5,138 nucleotides of DNA from an uncultured Nannocystaceae bacterium (GTDB lineage: Bacteria > Myxococcota_A > Polyangia > Nannocystales > Nannocystaceae): positions 1 through 5,138 of the forward strand of contig CALKDV010000472.1 of the NCBI GenBank assembly GCA_938084085.1, written 5' to 3'. Positions 1 to 5,095 of this stretch are shown piece after piece; positions within the stretch are counted from its first letter, which is position 1; every line of letters begins with the position of its first letter. The notes beneath the pieces are model-generated. The model had not been told where the DNA came from. It saw only the letters and a list, made by a program, of their open reading frames with translations, and did no database searches. Both the position numbers and the translations under genes were made by a program.

Positions 1-1
1 C

Positions 2-421
2 CACGAATATCTCTTCCTCGAAGAGTACGAGGCGGGGATTTCACTCGTCGGGAGTGAGGTAAAATCGATCCGCGATCGGAAGATCAGCTTGGCAGAGGCC
101 TTTTGTCAGTTCTTCGGGGACGAGTTGTACTTGATGCAGGCCCACATCGCCGAATACACCAACGCACACGCGCGAAATCATGAGCCACTTCGAAAGCGGA
201 AGCTCCTGCTGAAACGCAAAGAACTCGACACCATCCGCGACGCGGTCAAGCTCCAAGGCGTGACTGTCGTTCCGACGAAGGTGTACCTGAAAGATCGACG
301 GATCAAACTCGGCATCGCGCTTGGCAAGGGCAAAAAGCTCCACGACAAGCGAGCGTCTATCCGAGAGCGTGAGCAGAAACGTGAGATGGACCGAGCGCGT
401 CGGCGCGACGACATCTCCTAG
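2..421 (+). CDS. smpB: SsrA-binding protein SmpB, 5' end outside window
   Basis: SmpB binds tmRNA and delivers it to ribosomes stalled on broken mRNAs, so that the nascent peptide is tagged and the ribosome released. The open frame runs from the first complete codon at base 2 to TAG at 419-421, giving 139 visible residues. Against SmpB proteins I remember, the visible part begins at the conserved H-[ED]-Y-x-[FI] stretch, so roughly 20 N-terminal residues lie outside the window. Family landmarks in order are EEYEAGISLVGSEVKSIR (about 7-24, the beta-barrel core), the RKRKLLLKRKEL stretch (64-75), the GIALGKGKKLHDKR motif (104-117) and a basic C-terminal tail (REREQKREMDRARRR, 121-135). That tail is the part known to enter the decoding site and fold into a helix. 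A TTG at 89 could start a shorter product but would remove the core barrel, so I treat the gene as 5'-truncated by the window edge. The ATPase gene starts 43 bases downstream. Confidence 0.96.
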   Translation, partial: HEYLFLEEYEAGISLVGSEVKSIRDRKISLAEAFCQFFGDELYLMQAHIAEYTNAHARNHEPLRKRKLLLKRKELDTIRDAVKLQGVTVVPTKVYLKDRRIKLGIALGKGKKLHDKRASIREREQKREMDRARRRDDIS

Positions 422-449
422 GAAGCGACGCCCGCATCAGCAACGCTGC

Positions 450-460
450 CCCTTACAGGG
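450..460 (+). promoter_or_regulatory. Weak ribosome binding site inside a small hairpin, before the ATPase gene
   Basis: AGGG (457-460) is the only Shine-Dalgarno-like purine run near the ATG at 465, with a short spacer of 4 bases. The same AGGG can pair with CCCT at 450-453 across a 3-base loop, so the site may be partly masked. The stem has only four pairs. This is a modest observation and could be chance. Confidence 0.25.
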
Positions 461-464
461 TGCT

Positions 465-1967
465 ATGCTCCCGTTGTTGTCCACGCTCCAACCAGAGAAC
501 ACCCTCGAGCGACTCCCAACGCTCATTCGCGCGGGGGTCCGCTGCTTCTATGTGGAGACGGAAGAGGAGGGGCGAGCCCTCCGACTGCTTGAGCGACATG
601 CGGACACAGCGGACCTCGAATTGCGGATGTGGTCTGCGGCCTCAGGAGTTGATGAAGGTCGCGCCCCCACCCCACTCCTCGAGAATCTTCGCAACTTGCG
701 GCACCGCCCCAACGAGGAGATGTGGGTTTTCTTGGAGCCGGACCCGTGGCTCAAAGACCCCGTCGCCCGACGCGAGCTTCGTGAACAGAGCGCGCGAGCC
801 GTGGGACCCGTGATCGTCATCGTGAGCCCCACCCCCGCCGAGCGGGCGCTCCAGTCGAGCCTGACGCCCCTGGCCCTCCCGCTCCCGACCGACGCGGAGC
901 TCGCCACGGTGGCCGCCGCCACCCTTCAACAATGGGCGCCCCCCACCCCCCAAACTTGGGTGGACGATGAACACATCAAGACGCTCGCCCACGCCTGCGT
1001 TGGGCTCGGTGAGCAGCAAGCAGCGCGCGCGCTTCGATTCGCCTTGGGCGAGAGCAGCGAGAGCGTGGACGACCTGCTGCGCCACGTTCGTGAGCACAAG
1101 GGGAGCATGCTCGACACCGGCGGCGCCCTCGCGCGAGTCCTCCCCGTCTCACCGGATGAGATCGGGGGGCTCGACGCGCTCAAGGAATGGCTGTCCCAGC
1201 GCGCGCTGTCCCTCCACCCAGAGGCGCGCCTCGCCGGCATCCCACACCCAAAGGGAGTGCTGCTGGTGGGGGTTCAAGGCTGCGGCAAGAGCCTCGCGGC
1301 CCGCGCGTGCGGCGACCTTCTCGGGCTGCCCATCTTGCGGCTCGATGTTGGCGCGCTGTTTTCATCGGCGCTGGGATCCTCGGAGCGGAACCTCCACTCC
1401 GTCATCAAGGTGTGCGAACGCATGGCGCCGATCGTGCTCTGGTTGGACGAAATCGACAAGAGCATGCCGGCCGGCAACATCGGCGCGAGCGATGGCGGCA
1501 CCTCCGCGCGGTTGATGGCCTCGCTGCTCACCTGGATGCAGGATCGAACCCAGACCGTATTCGTCGTCGCTACCGCGAACGACATCGGGAGGATTCCCCC
1601 CGAGTTGATCCGACGGGGCCGGCTCGACGAGACCTTCTTCATCGGCTTGCCCGACGCCTCCGCGAGAGTCGATATTCTCGATGTTCACCTCCGCAAGGTC
1701 CCCGCGCGCCGTCTCGGCGCTCATCCTCCCCTGCACGACACGTTTGAGGCGTTCGCTGCGGTGGTTGAAGCCGCCGATGGCTGGTCGGGTGCCGAGATCG
1801 AGGCGGCCGTCACAGAGGCCCGGCTCGGCGCGTTCGCACAAGGCCGCCCCGTCACCGCAGACGACCTCCGTGCCGCGGTCGCTGCGACCGTCCCCATGAG
1901 CCGCAGCCACGCGGAGCCTATCGACGCCTTGCTCGCGTGGGCAGAACATCGCGCTCGTCTCGCGTAG
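465..1967 (+). CDS. Ycf46-type AAA+ ATPase
   Basis: Complete 500-residue AAA+ ATPase. The N-terminal ~235 residues form a family-specific region rich in helices and short hydrophobic strands, such as EMWVFLEPD and VIVIVSP. The AAA module follows: GGLDALKEWLSQR lead-in (about 236-248), Walker A GVQGCGKS (269-276), Walker B IVLWLDEID with Asp328 and Glu329 (323-331), sensor 1 Asn372 in ATAND, arginine-finger segment RRGRLDE (383-389), and the lid motif GWSGAEIEAA starting at 439. All hydrolysis residues are present, so it should be an active ATPase. The lead-in, the 'GvqGcGKSLaA' Walker A and the 'PeliRrGRlDE' motif match the Ycf46 family (plastid/cyanobacterial ORF plus bacterial homologues) and the usual family length is about 500. 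No signal peptide or membrane helix is seen, so it is probably cytosolic. An open frame continues upstream into smpB, but ATG 465 is the first start outside smpB and gives family-like length. The substrate is unknown. Ycf46 has been linked to CO2 uptake and photosynthesis regulation in a cyanobacterium, which does not transfer directly here. Confidence 0.9.
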   Translation: MLPLLSTLQPENTLERLPTLIRAGVRCFYVETEEEGRALRLLERHADTADLELRMWSAASGVDEGRAPTPLLENLRNLRHRPNEEMWVFLEPDPWLKDPVARRELREQSARAVGPVIVIVSPTPAERALQSSLTPLALPLPTDAELATVAAATLQQWAPPTPQTWVDDEHIKTLAHACVGLGEQQAARALRFALGESSESVDDLLRHVREHKGSMLDTGGALARVLPVSPDEIGGLDALKEWLSQRALSLHPEARLAGIPHPKGVLLVGVQGCGKSLAARACGDLLGLPILRLDVGALFSSALGSSERNLHSVIKVCERMAPIVLWLDEIDKSMPAGNIGASDGGTSARLMASLLTWMQDRTQTVFVVATANDIGRIPPELIRRGRLDETFFIGLPDASARVDILDVHLRKVPARRLGAHPPLHDTFEAFAAVVEAADGWSGAEIEAAVTEARLGAFAQGRPVTADDLRAAVAATVPMSRSHAEPIDALLAWAEHRARLA

Positions 1968-1969
1968 CC

Positions 1970-1998
1970 CCCCACTCGCATCCGACGGCGAGTCGGGG
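1970..1998 (+). other. Strong stem-loop in the gap between ATPase and DUF1257-like gene
   Basis: Just after the ATPase stop codon, CCCC (1970-1973) plus ACTCGC (1974-1979) pairs with GCGAGT (1988-1993) and GGGG (1995-1998). That is ten base pairs with one bulged C at 1994 and an 8-base loop (1980-1987). No T-run follows, so it is not a standard intrinsic terminator. GGGG 1995-1998 is also the best candidate ribosome binding sequence for the next gene, which starts at 2011. The structure could set the ratio of the two proteins, protect the upstream mRNA 3' end, or be a partial terminator. The pairing is seen directly; the role is inferred. Confidence 0.55.
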
Positions 1999-2010
1999 CA
2001 TCATCCGGTG

Positions 2011-2418
2011 GTGAGCCAGTATGTGGAAGCCGAGGTCGCCGGCGTGACAGTGGAGGAGCTAACGCGCGCGTTGGCGGAGCTCGGCCTCAGCTTCCACGCG
2101 TCTCCCCGCAGCGGCGCGACGGTGATGCTCGAAGGCTGTCTTGAGAGCGCCGGGCGCCCGGTACATCTGCGCCTCGACGCGGGCGTCCTCGACACGGCGG
2201 AGGACTTTGGATTTTTAACCGACGCCGGGCGTGTGCGGCTCGTGTGTGGAGATGTCGATCGCGGGCTCCTCGCGACGCGGCTGCTCGCCCCCATGCACGC
2301 AAAAATCGTGGAGGCGAGAATTCGCGCCACCCATGACGTCTCCGTGTCCGTCTCCTCCTCCACGGAGGAATCGGAGAGCGGCGCCCCGGCCATCGTGGTG
2401 CGGGTGACCGAGGATTGA
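2011..2418 (+). CDS. DUF1257 / Ycf35-like small protein
   Basis: 135-residue soluble protein with no signal peptide, membrane helix or cysteine cluster. The layout resembles DUF1257, the family of cyanobacterial Ycf35. It has an M-S-x-[FY] N-terminus, a short strand then a helix ending in LxxLG (TVEELTRALAELGL, 13-26), a central strand region, the D-[IFL]-G-F block (DFGFLTDAGRVRLVCGDVD, 65-83), a helix (LLAPMHAKIVEARIRA, 91-106) and a final strand region ending IVVRVTED. Two consecutive GTG codons (2008 and 2011) could start it. I chose 2011 because it gives the family-like VSQY N-terminus. The gap to the Ycf46-like gene is 43 bases with a stem-loop in it. From memory, DUF1257 proteins are often encoded near Ycf46-type ATPases, which supports the call, though the similarity is divergent. 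The molecular function of the family is not known to me. No small DUF2997-type gene, another frequent neighbour, is visible. If the family call is wrong, this is a conserved-looking hypothetical protein. Confidence 0.68.
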   Translation: MSQYVEAEVAGVTVEELTRALAELGLSFHASPRSGATVMLEGCLESAGRPVHLRLDAGVLDTAEDFGFLTDAGRVRLVCGDVDRGLLATRLLAPMHAKIVEARIRATHDVSVSVSSSTEESESGAPAIVVRVTED

Positions 2419-2431
2419 TCCGCAAGCGCGG

Positions 2432-3445
2432 CTACTCCATCGAGGAGTTGTACTCACCGCGCGCCGCGTGTGAATTGCAGCGCGCTCGGTGAAGGAGCGT
2501 CTTGCTCGCGACGCCGACGTTCGAAGACTTGCCGCCCCAGGCCTGCAAGGCTGAACTCTGAAGCGCGCGACCGTAGCTGAAGGACAAAACCCAAGGCAGC
2601 GACGGGTTCCCCTCGTTCATCGCCTGGAGGTGCTCCGTGGCCAGCGTCTCGCTTTGTCCGCCGGACAGGAAGACGATTCCCGGGACCGACGCCGGCACAG
2701 TGTCGTGCAGCAGCGCGACCGTGCGCTCCGCCACCTCCTGTACCCCAGCTTGACTCTCGCAGTCTTGACCCGACATCACCATATTCGGCTTGAGCAACAT
2801 TCCGTCGAAGCGAACGCCACAGCGGGCGAGCTGCGCGAAGACCATCCGGTGGGTGTCGCGCGTCACGGCCTCGCAGCGGTCGATCGTGTGCCCGCCACCC
2901 ATCAGCACCTCCGGCTCGACGATCGGCACGATCCCCGCCTCTTGGCACAGCGCCGCGTACCTCGCCAGCGCGTGGGCGTTGGCCTCCATGCACCGCAAGG
3001 ACGGCGACCCATCACCGATGGTGATGACCGCGCGCCACTTGGCGAACCTCGCTCCGAGCCCGCGGTAGTCCTCAAGTCGACCTCTCAGGCCGTCGAGTCC
3101 CTCCGTCACGAGCTCACCCGGTGCACCGGCGAGCGGCTTGGCGCCCGTGTCCACCTTGATCCCCGGCATCACTCCCTTCGCCGCGAGCAACTCTCCGAAG
3201 GAGACACCTGAGTCCGTCGACTGACGAATCGTCTCGTCGTACATGATCACACCGCTGATGTGGCTCTCCATCTCCGGCGAAGTGAACAACAGTTGCCGAT
3301 AGGCCTGGCGGTTGCCTTCTGTGTTCTCGACGCCGATGGAGGCGAGTCGCTTTCCTACGGTTCCGGTGCTCTCGTCGGCTGCCAGGATGCCGCGGCCCTG
3401 GGCCACCAGCGCTGCAGCGGTGCTTTGAAGTTCTTGTGCGCTCAT
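2432..3445 (-). CDS. Fructose-bisphosphate aldolase, class I
   Basis: 337-residue class I (Schiff-base) aldolase that interconverts fructose 1,6-bisphosphate with glyceraldehyde 3-phosphate and dihydroxyacetone phosphate in cytosolic glycolysis and gluconeogenesis. The animal/plant-type family signature is intact. It includes GRGILAADESTGT (17-29, catalytic Asp24), GIKVD (Lys97), AKWR (Lys137, Arg139), VEPE (Glu177, Glu179), the Schiff-base lysine Lys219 in GMLLKPNM, FLSGGQSE (Ser261) and SYGRALQ (Arg293). These correspond to rabbit muscle Asp33, Lys107, Lys146, Arg148, Glu187, Lys229, Ser271 and Arg303. ATG 3445 is chosen because AGGAG sits 6 bases upstream. A GTG at 3472 would add nine residues ahead of that site. 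The C-terminus keeps the family tyrosine (Tyr332) but continues with five more residues, whereas the muscle enzyme ends at the tyrosine. It stands alone on the minus strand and converges on the DUF1257-like gene with 13 bases between. Confidence 0.97.
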   Translation of the reverse strand: MSAQELQSTAAALVAQGRGILAADESTGTVGKRLASIGVENTEGNRQAYRQLLFTSPEMESHISGVIMYDETIRQSTDSGVSFGELLAAKGVMPGIKVDTGAKPLAGAPGELVTEGLDGLRGRLEDYRGLGARFAKWRAVITIGDGSPSLRCMEANAHALARYAALCQEAGIVPIVEPEVLMGGGHTIDRCEAVTRDTHRMVFAQLARCGVRFDGMLLKPNMVMSGQDCESQAGVQEVAERTVALLHDTVPASVPGIVFLSGGQSETLATEHLQAMNEGNPSLPWVLSFSYGRALQSSALQAWGGKSSNVGVASKTLLHRARCNSHAARGEYNSSME

Positions 3446-3451
3446 TCCTTG

Positions 3452-3456
3452 CTCCT
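3452..3456 (-). promoter_or_regulatory. Ribosome binding site of the aldolase gene
   Basis: On the minus strand AGGAG lies 6 bases before ATG 3445, followed by a second purine run AAGGA touching the start codon. This decides the start in favour of ATG 3445 over the upstream in-frame GTG at 3472. Confidence 0.8.
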
Positions 3457-3459
3457 GCG

Positions 3460-3517
3460 GTTGACACCTCACGCCAACGCGAGGCAGACGGTGGCCGTCT
3501 CCGCGGAACCTGTCAAC
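3460..3517. promoter_or_regulatory. Aldolase upstream region: inverted GTTGACA pair around a hairpin
   Basis: GTTGACA (3460-3466, + strand) and TGTCAAC (3511-3517) form a 7-bp inverted repeat 44 bases apart. Between them AGACGG (3486-3491) and CCGTCT (3495-3500) form a perfect 6-bp stem with a TGG loop. Read on the minus strand toward the aldolase, 3516-3511 is an exact TTGACA -35 box. The sequence 17 bases later (CACCGT) is a poor -10, so a sigma-70-type promoter is only possible. The 6-bp stem would sit across the -10 to start region, where an operator could lie. Confidence 0.3.
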
Positions 3518-3539
3518 TCGGAGAGCCGCGTCTGCTGGG

Positions 3540-3557
3540 ACGGCGCTCAGTCGCCGT
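3540..3557. repeat. 6-bp inverted repeat (hairpin) in the divergent intergenic region
   Basis: ACGGCG (3540-3545) and CGCCGT (3552-3557) are perfect inverted copies around a 6-base spacer, CTCAGT. It lies between the divergent aldolase and molybdoenzyme genes, outside any supported gene. It could be a protein-binding site or chance in GC-rich DNA. Confidence 0.3.
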
Positions 3558-3609
3558 GATTCGCCTGAAAATCCGAGAATTGTGGTGGTGGGCTCCGCAC
3601 GCGGGGCGT

Positions 3610-3646
3610 TCGCGGCCGCGACCGCGATCCCCGCGGGTCGGCCGAC
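3610..3646. repeat. Cluster of three perfect palindromes
   Basis: Within 37 bases lie TCGCGGCCGCGA (12-bp perfect palindrome, 3610-3621), CCCGCGGG (8 bp, 3630-3637) and GTCGGCCGAC (10 bp, 3637-3646). The last two share base 3637. They sit about 80 bases upstream of the molybdoenzyme start and about 165 bases upstream of the aldolase start. A cluster like this suits dimeric regulators or cruciform DNA. GC-rich genomes produce GC palindromes by chance, so function is uncertain. The rest of the 278-base intergenic region (3446-3723) shows no convincing gene. Confidence 0.4.
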
Positions 3647-3723
3647 TTCCCAAAAAATGGAGGTGATGACTCGCCATCATCGTAACAGGGCGCATACTCA
3701 CGACGTTCGATTAACACATCGTC

Positions 3724-4443
3724 ATGGACCTGTACCAACGAGGAGAGCGCGAACATCGAGCGCACATTCGACGTCGCCGCCTGCTTGCCGCCGCGGCTGG
3801 TACGGCGCTGGTGGCCCTCGGCGCGCGCCGCTGGATCGATGACGAAGCGACCGCCCTCGCCAAAAAAGAGACGCGAGCAGACGGCCGACCGCGGCTCCCC
3901 CCGGGCCAGCGCGTCCTGAGTCAATTTCGCCCCATGGGCGGTATCCCCGGCGATCCTCGACCGGGTCAGCTTCGACTGAGAATTCACGGGGAGGTCGACG
4001 CGCCGACCACGATGACCATGCGCGACCTCCTCGCCCTAGAGCAACATGAAGCCGACGTTGACGTCCACTGCGTGACCGGCTGGTCCGTCCTCGGCGCGAA
4101 GGTTCGTGGCGTCTCCATCGAGACCATATGCCGCGCAGTCGGCGTGTTGGATCGGGCGAAGCACCTGGTCTTTGAGGGTGCCGCCGGCTACACCGCCAAC
4201 GTGCCTCTCCGCGCGTTGCGCCACCGCAACAACCTGCTCGCGTATCGCCTCGACGGGGTCCCCCTCGCGTTGGAGAACGGCGCGCCGCTCCGCGCGATGG
4301 TGCCAGACCTCTACTTCTGGAAGAGCGCGAAGTGGGTGACGGGCCTTCGATTTGTAGAGGAGGACGCGCCAGGATATTGGGAGACACGGGGCTACCACAA
4401 CCGCGCAGACCCGTGGGAGGAGCAGCGATATGCCCTCTTCTAA
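3724..4443 (+). CDS. Sulfite-oxidase-like molybdopterin oxidoreductase (COG2041/YuiH type) with Tat-like leader
   Basis: 239-residue protein with one oxidoreductase molybdopterin-binding domain, as in sulfite oxidase and the catalytic subunit MsrP. The domain spans about 82-236. DVHCVTGWS gives the expected Mo-ligating cysteine, Cys116. Later conserved blocks are GYTANVPL (155-162), LLAYRLDGVPL (171-181), ENGAPLRAMVPDLYFWKSAKWV (184-205) and GYWETRGYHNRADPWEEQRY (217-236). These match YuiH-like proteins more closely than E. coli MsrP. Most relatives I recall are around 200 residues without a leader. This one adds an N-terminus with RRRRLL (16-21) and a hydrophobic stretch to about 34, resembling a twin-arginine signal or anchor, so export in folded form is likely. 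ATG 3724 is chosen because an in-frame TAA lies at 3712-3714. No Shine-Dalgarno sequence precedes it. It overlaps the membrane-protein gene by 14 bases. The substrate cannot be read from sequence. No dimerisation or heme domain is present. Confidence 0.88.
   Translation: MDLYQRGEREHRAHIRRRRLLAAAAGTALVALGARRWIDDEATALAKKETRADGRPRLPPGQRVLSQFRPMGGIPGDPRPGQLRLRIHGEVDAPTTMTMRDLLALEQHEADVDVHCVTGWSVLGAKVRGVSIETICRAVGVLDRAKHLVFEGAAGYTANVPLRALRHRNNLLAYRLDGVPLALENGAPLRAMVPDLYFWKSAKWVTGLRFVEEDAPGYWETRGYHNRADPWEEQRYALF
4416..4422 (+). promoter_or_regulatory. Strong ribosome binding site inside the molybdoenzyme gene
   Basis: GGAGGAG, 7 bases before ATG 4430, lies within the last codons of the molybdoenzyme. 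It decides the start of the membrane-protein gene and makes translational coupling of the two genes likely. Confidence 0.85.
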
Positions 4444-5023
4444 GGCAGGCGCGAACCGGACGCTCTTCCGCCGCTGGCGGCAGTGGCTCCGCGCCGCCCA
4501 CCGCGATGTGGGCTACCTCCTGGTCGGATTGACCTTCGTCTATGCACTCTCGGGTCTCGCCGTCAATCACATCGCGGACTGGGATCCGAACTTCGACTCC
4601 TACGAGCGAACCTACCAACTCTCCGCCGAGACCGAGGGTTGGGAGGACCGCGCACTTGCCGATGCCGCCCTCACGGCAGCGGGCCTCGATGAAGCGCCCA
4701 CCGACGTGTTCGGGATCGACGAAGAGGTTCAGGTCACGACCAACTCGGCCGAGTTGACCATCACACGCGCCTCGGGCGAGGTGCTGGTGCGAGGCAGGTC
4801 CCCTCGATGGGTGCTGCGCGCCTCCAACTGGCTCCACCTGAATCGAGGCAAGAGAGCGTGGACGTTGATCGCGGACGCCTACGCCATTTTGCTGTTGGGT
4901 CTGGCCGTGTCTGGCATGTTCATGCTCCCGGGTCGCCGGGGTCTGCGCGGACGGGGCGCCATCCTGGTCGCCGTGGGTGTCTCCATCCCGGTGCTCTATG
5001 TCGTCTTGTCAGGCGGGCCCTGA
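4430..5023 (+). CDS. PepSY-associated transmembrane protein, likely partner of the molybdoenzyme
   Basis: 197-residue inner-membrane protein. A basic N-terminus (RRWRQWLRAAHRD, 14-26) leads into TM1 (about 27-46, ending SGLAVNH). An acidic outside loop follows (about 48-130) containing a PepSY-like segment with EVQVTTNSAELTITRASGEVLV (99-120). TM2 (about 143-166) comes after NWLHLNRGKRAW, then a basic turn (PGRRGLRGRG, 167-176) and TM3 (about 177-194). This fits the PepSY-associated TM helix families: an H-[RK]-x-[LVG]-G helix, a loop, then a 'LHlgrGkxxW' entry into the next helix. The positive-inside rule puts the N-terminus in the cytoplasm. His47 and His136 then fall at the outer ends of TM1 and TM2, and His24 at the inner end of TM1, so heme binding is conceivable. 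The 14-base overlap with the molybdoenzyme gene points to a shared complex, perhaps passing electrons as MsrQ does for MsrP. Direct evidence for heme or electron transfer is lacking. Confidence 0.8.
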   Translation: MPSSKAGANRTLFRRWRQWLRAAHRDVGYLLVGLTFVYALSGLAVNHIADWDPNFDSYERTYQLSAETEGWEDRALADAALTAAGLDEAPTDVFGIDEEVQVTTNSAELTITRASGEVLVRGRSPRWVLRASNWLHLNRGKRAWTLIADAYAILLLGLAVSGMFMLPGRRGLRGRGAILVAVGVSIPVLYVVLSGGP

Positions 5024-5039
5024 CACTCCGTCTGCGTGC

Positions 5040-5067
5040 TTGACAGCCACCCTTGATCCACTACAGT
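5040..5067 (+). promoter_or_regulatory. Sigma-70-type promoter of the tRNA-Gln gene
   Basis: An exact -35 box TTGACA (5040-5045) is followed after 16 bases by TACAGT (5062-5067), four of six matches to TATAAT. Transcription would begin near 5074, about 20 bases before the tRNA 5' end. It starts 16 bases after the stop of the membrane-protein gene, and no intrinsic terminator is visible between them. Confidence 0.7.
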
Positions 5068-5095
5068 TTGGTCTCGTGTCGTCGCTGACGACCTC

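Noticed and set aside
321..464. Upstream extension of the ATPase reading frame into smpB, starting at TTG 321
   Set aside because: It overlaps the conserved smpB 3' end in another frame and encodes low-complexity Arg/Ser-rich sequence. ATG 465 gives the usual family length.
1362..1949. Minus-strand open frame opposite the ATPase
   Set aside because: It lies antisense to the AAA module with its intact motifs and shows no recognisable domain.
2434..2448. Hairpin ACTCC / GGAGT near the convergent stop codons as a bidirectional terminator
   Set aside because: The stem has only five pairs and there is no T-run on either side, and most of it lies inside aldolase codons.
2415..2492. 25-codon + strand frame starting at TTG 2415, overlapping the DUF1257-like stop codon
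   Set aside because: It runs antisense through the well-conserved aldolase C-terminus, has no ribosome binding site of its own and resembles nothing known; most likely chance.
3461..3466. TTGACA on the + strand as a promoter for the rightward genes
   Set aside because: There is no matching -10 at 16-18 bases and the nearest rightward gene starts more than 250 bases away; it is better explained as one arm of the inverted repeat.
3582..3842. Small + strand frame crossing the divergent intergenic region
   Set aside because: It runs into the molybdoenzyme gene in another frame, is Arg/His/Pro-rich and shows no conserved pattern.
3722..4837. Long minus-strand open frame (371 codons) opposite the molybdoenzyme and membrane-protein genes
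   Set aside because: It is antisense to two clearly recognised proteins, and its translation is Arg/Gly/Pro-rich without any domain, as expected for GC-rich shadow frames.
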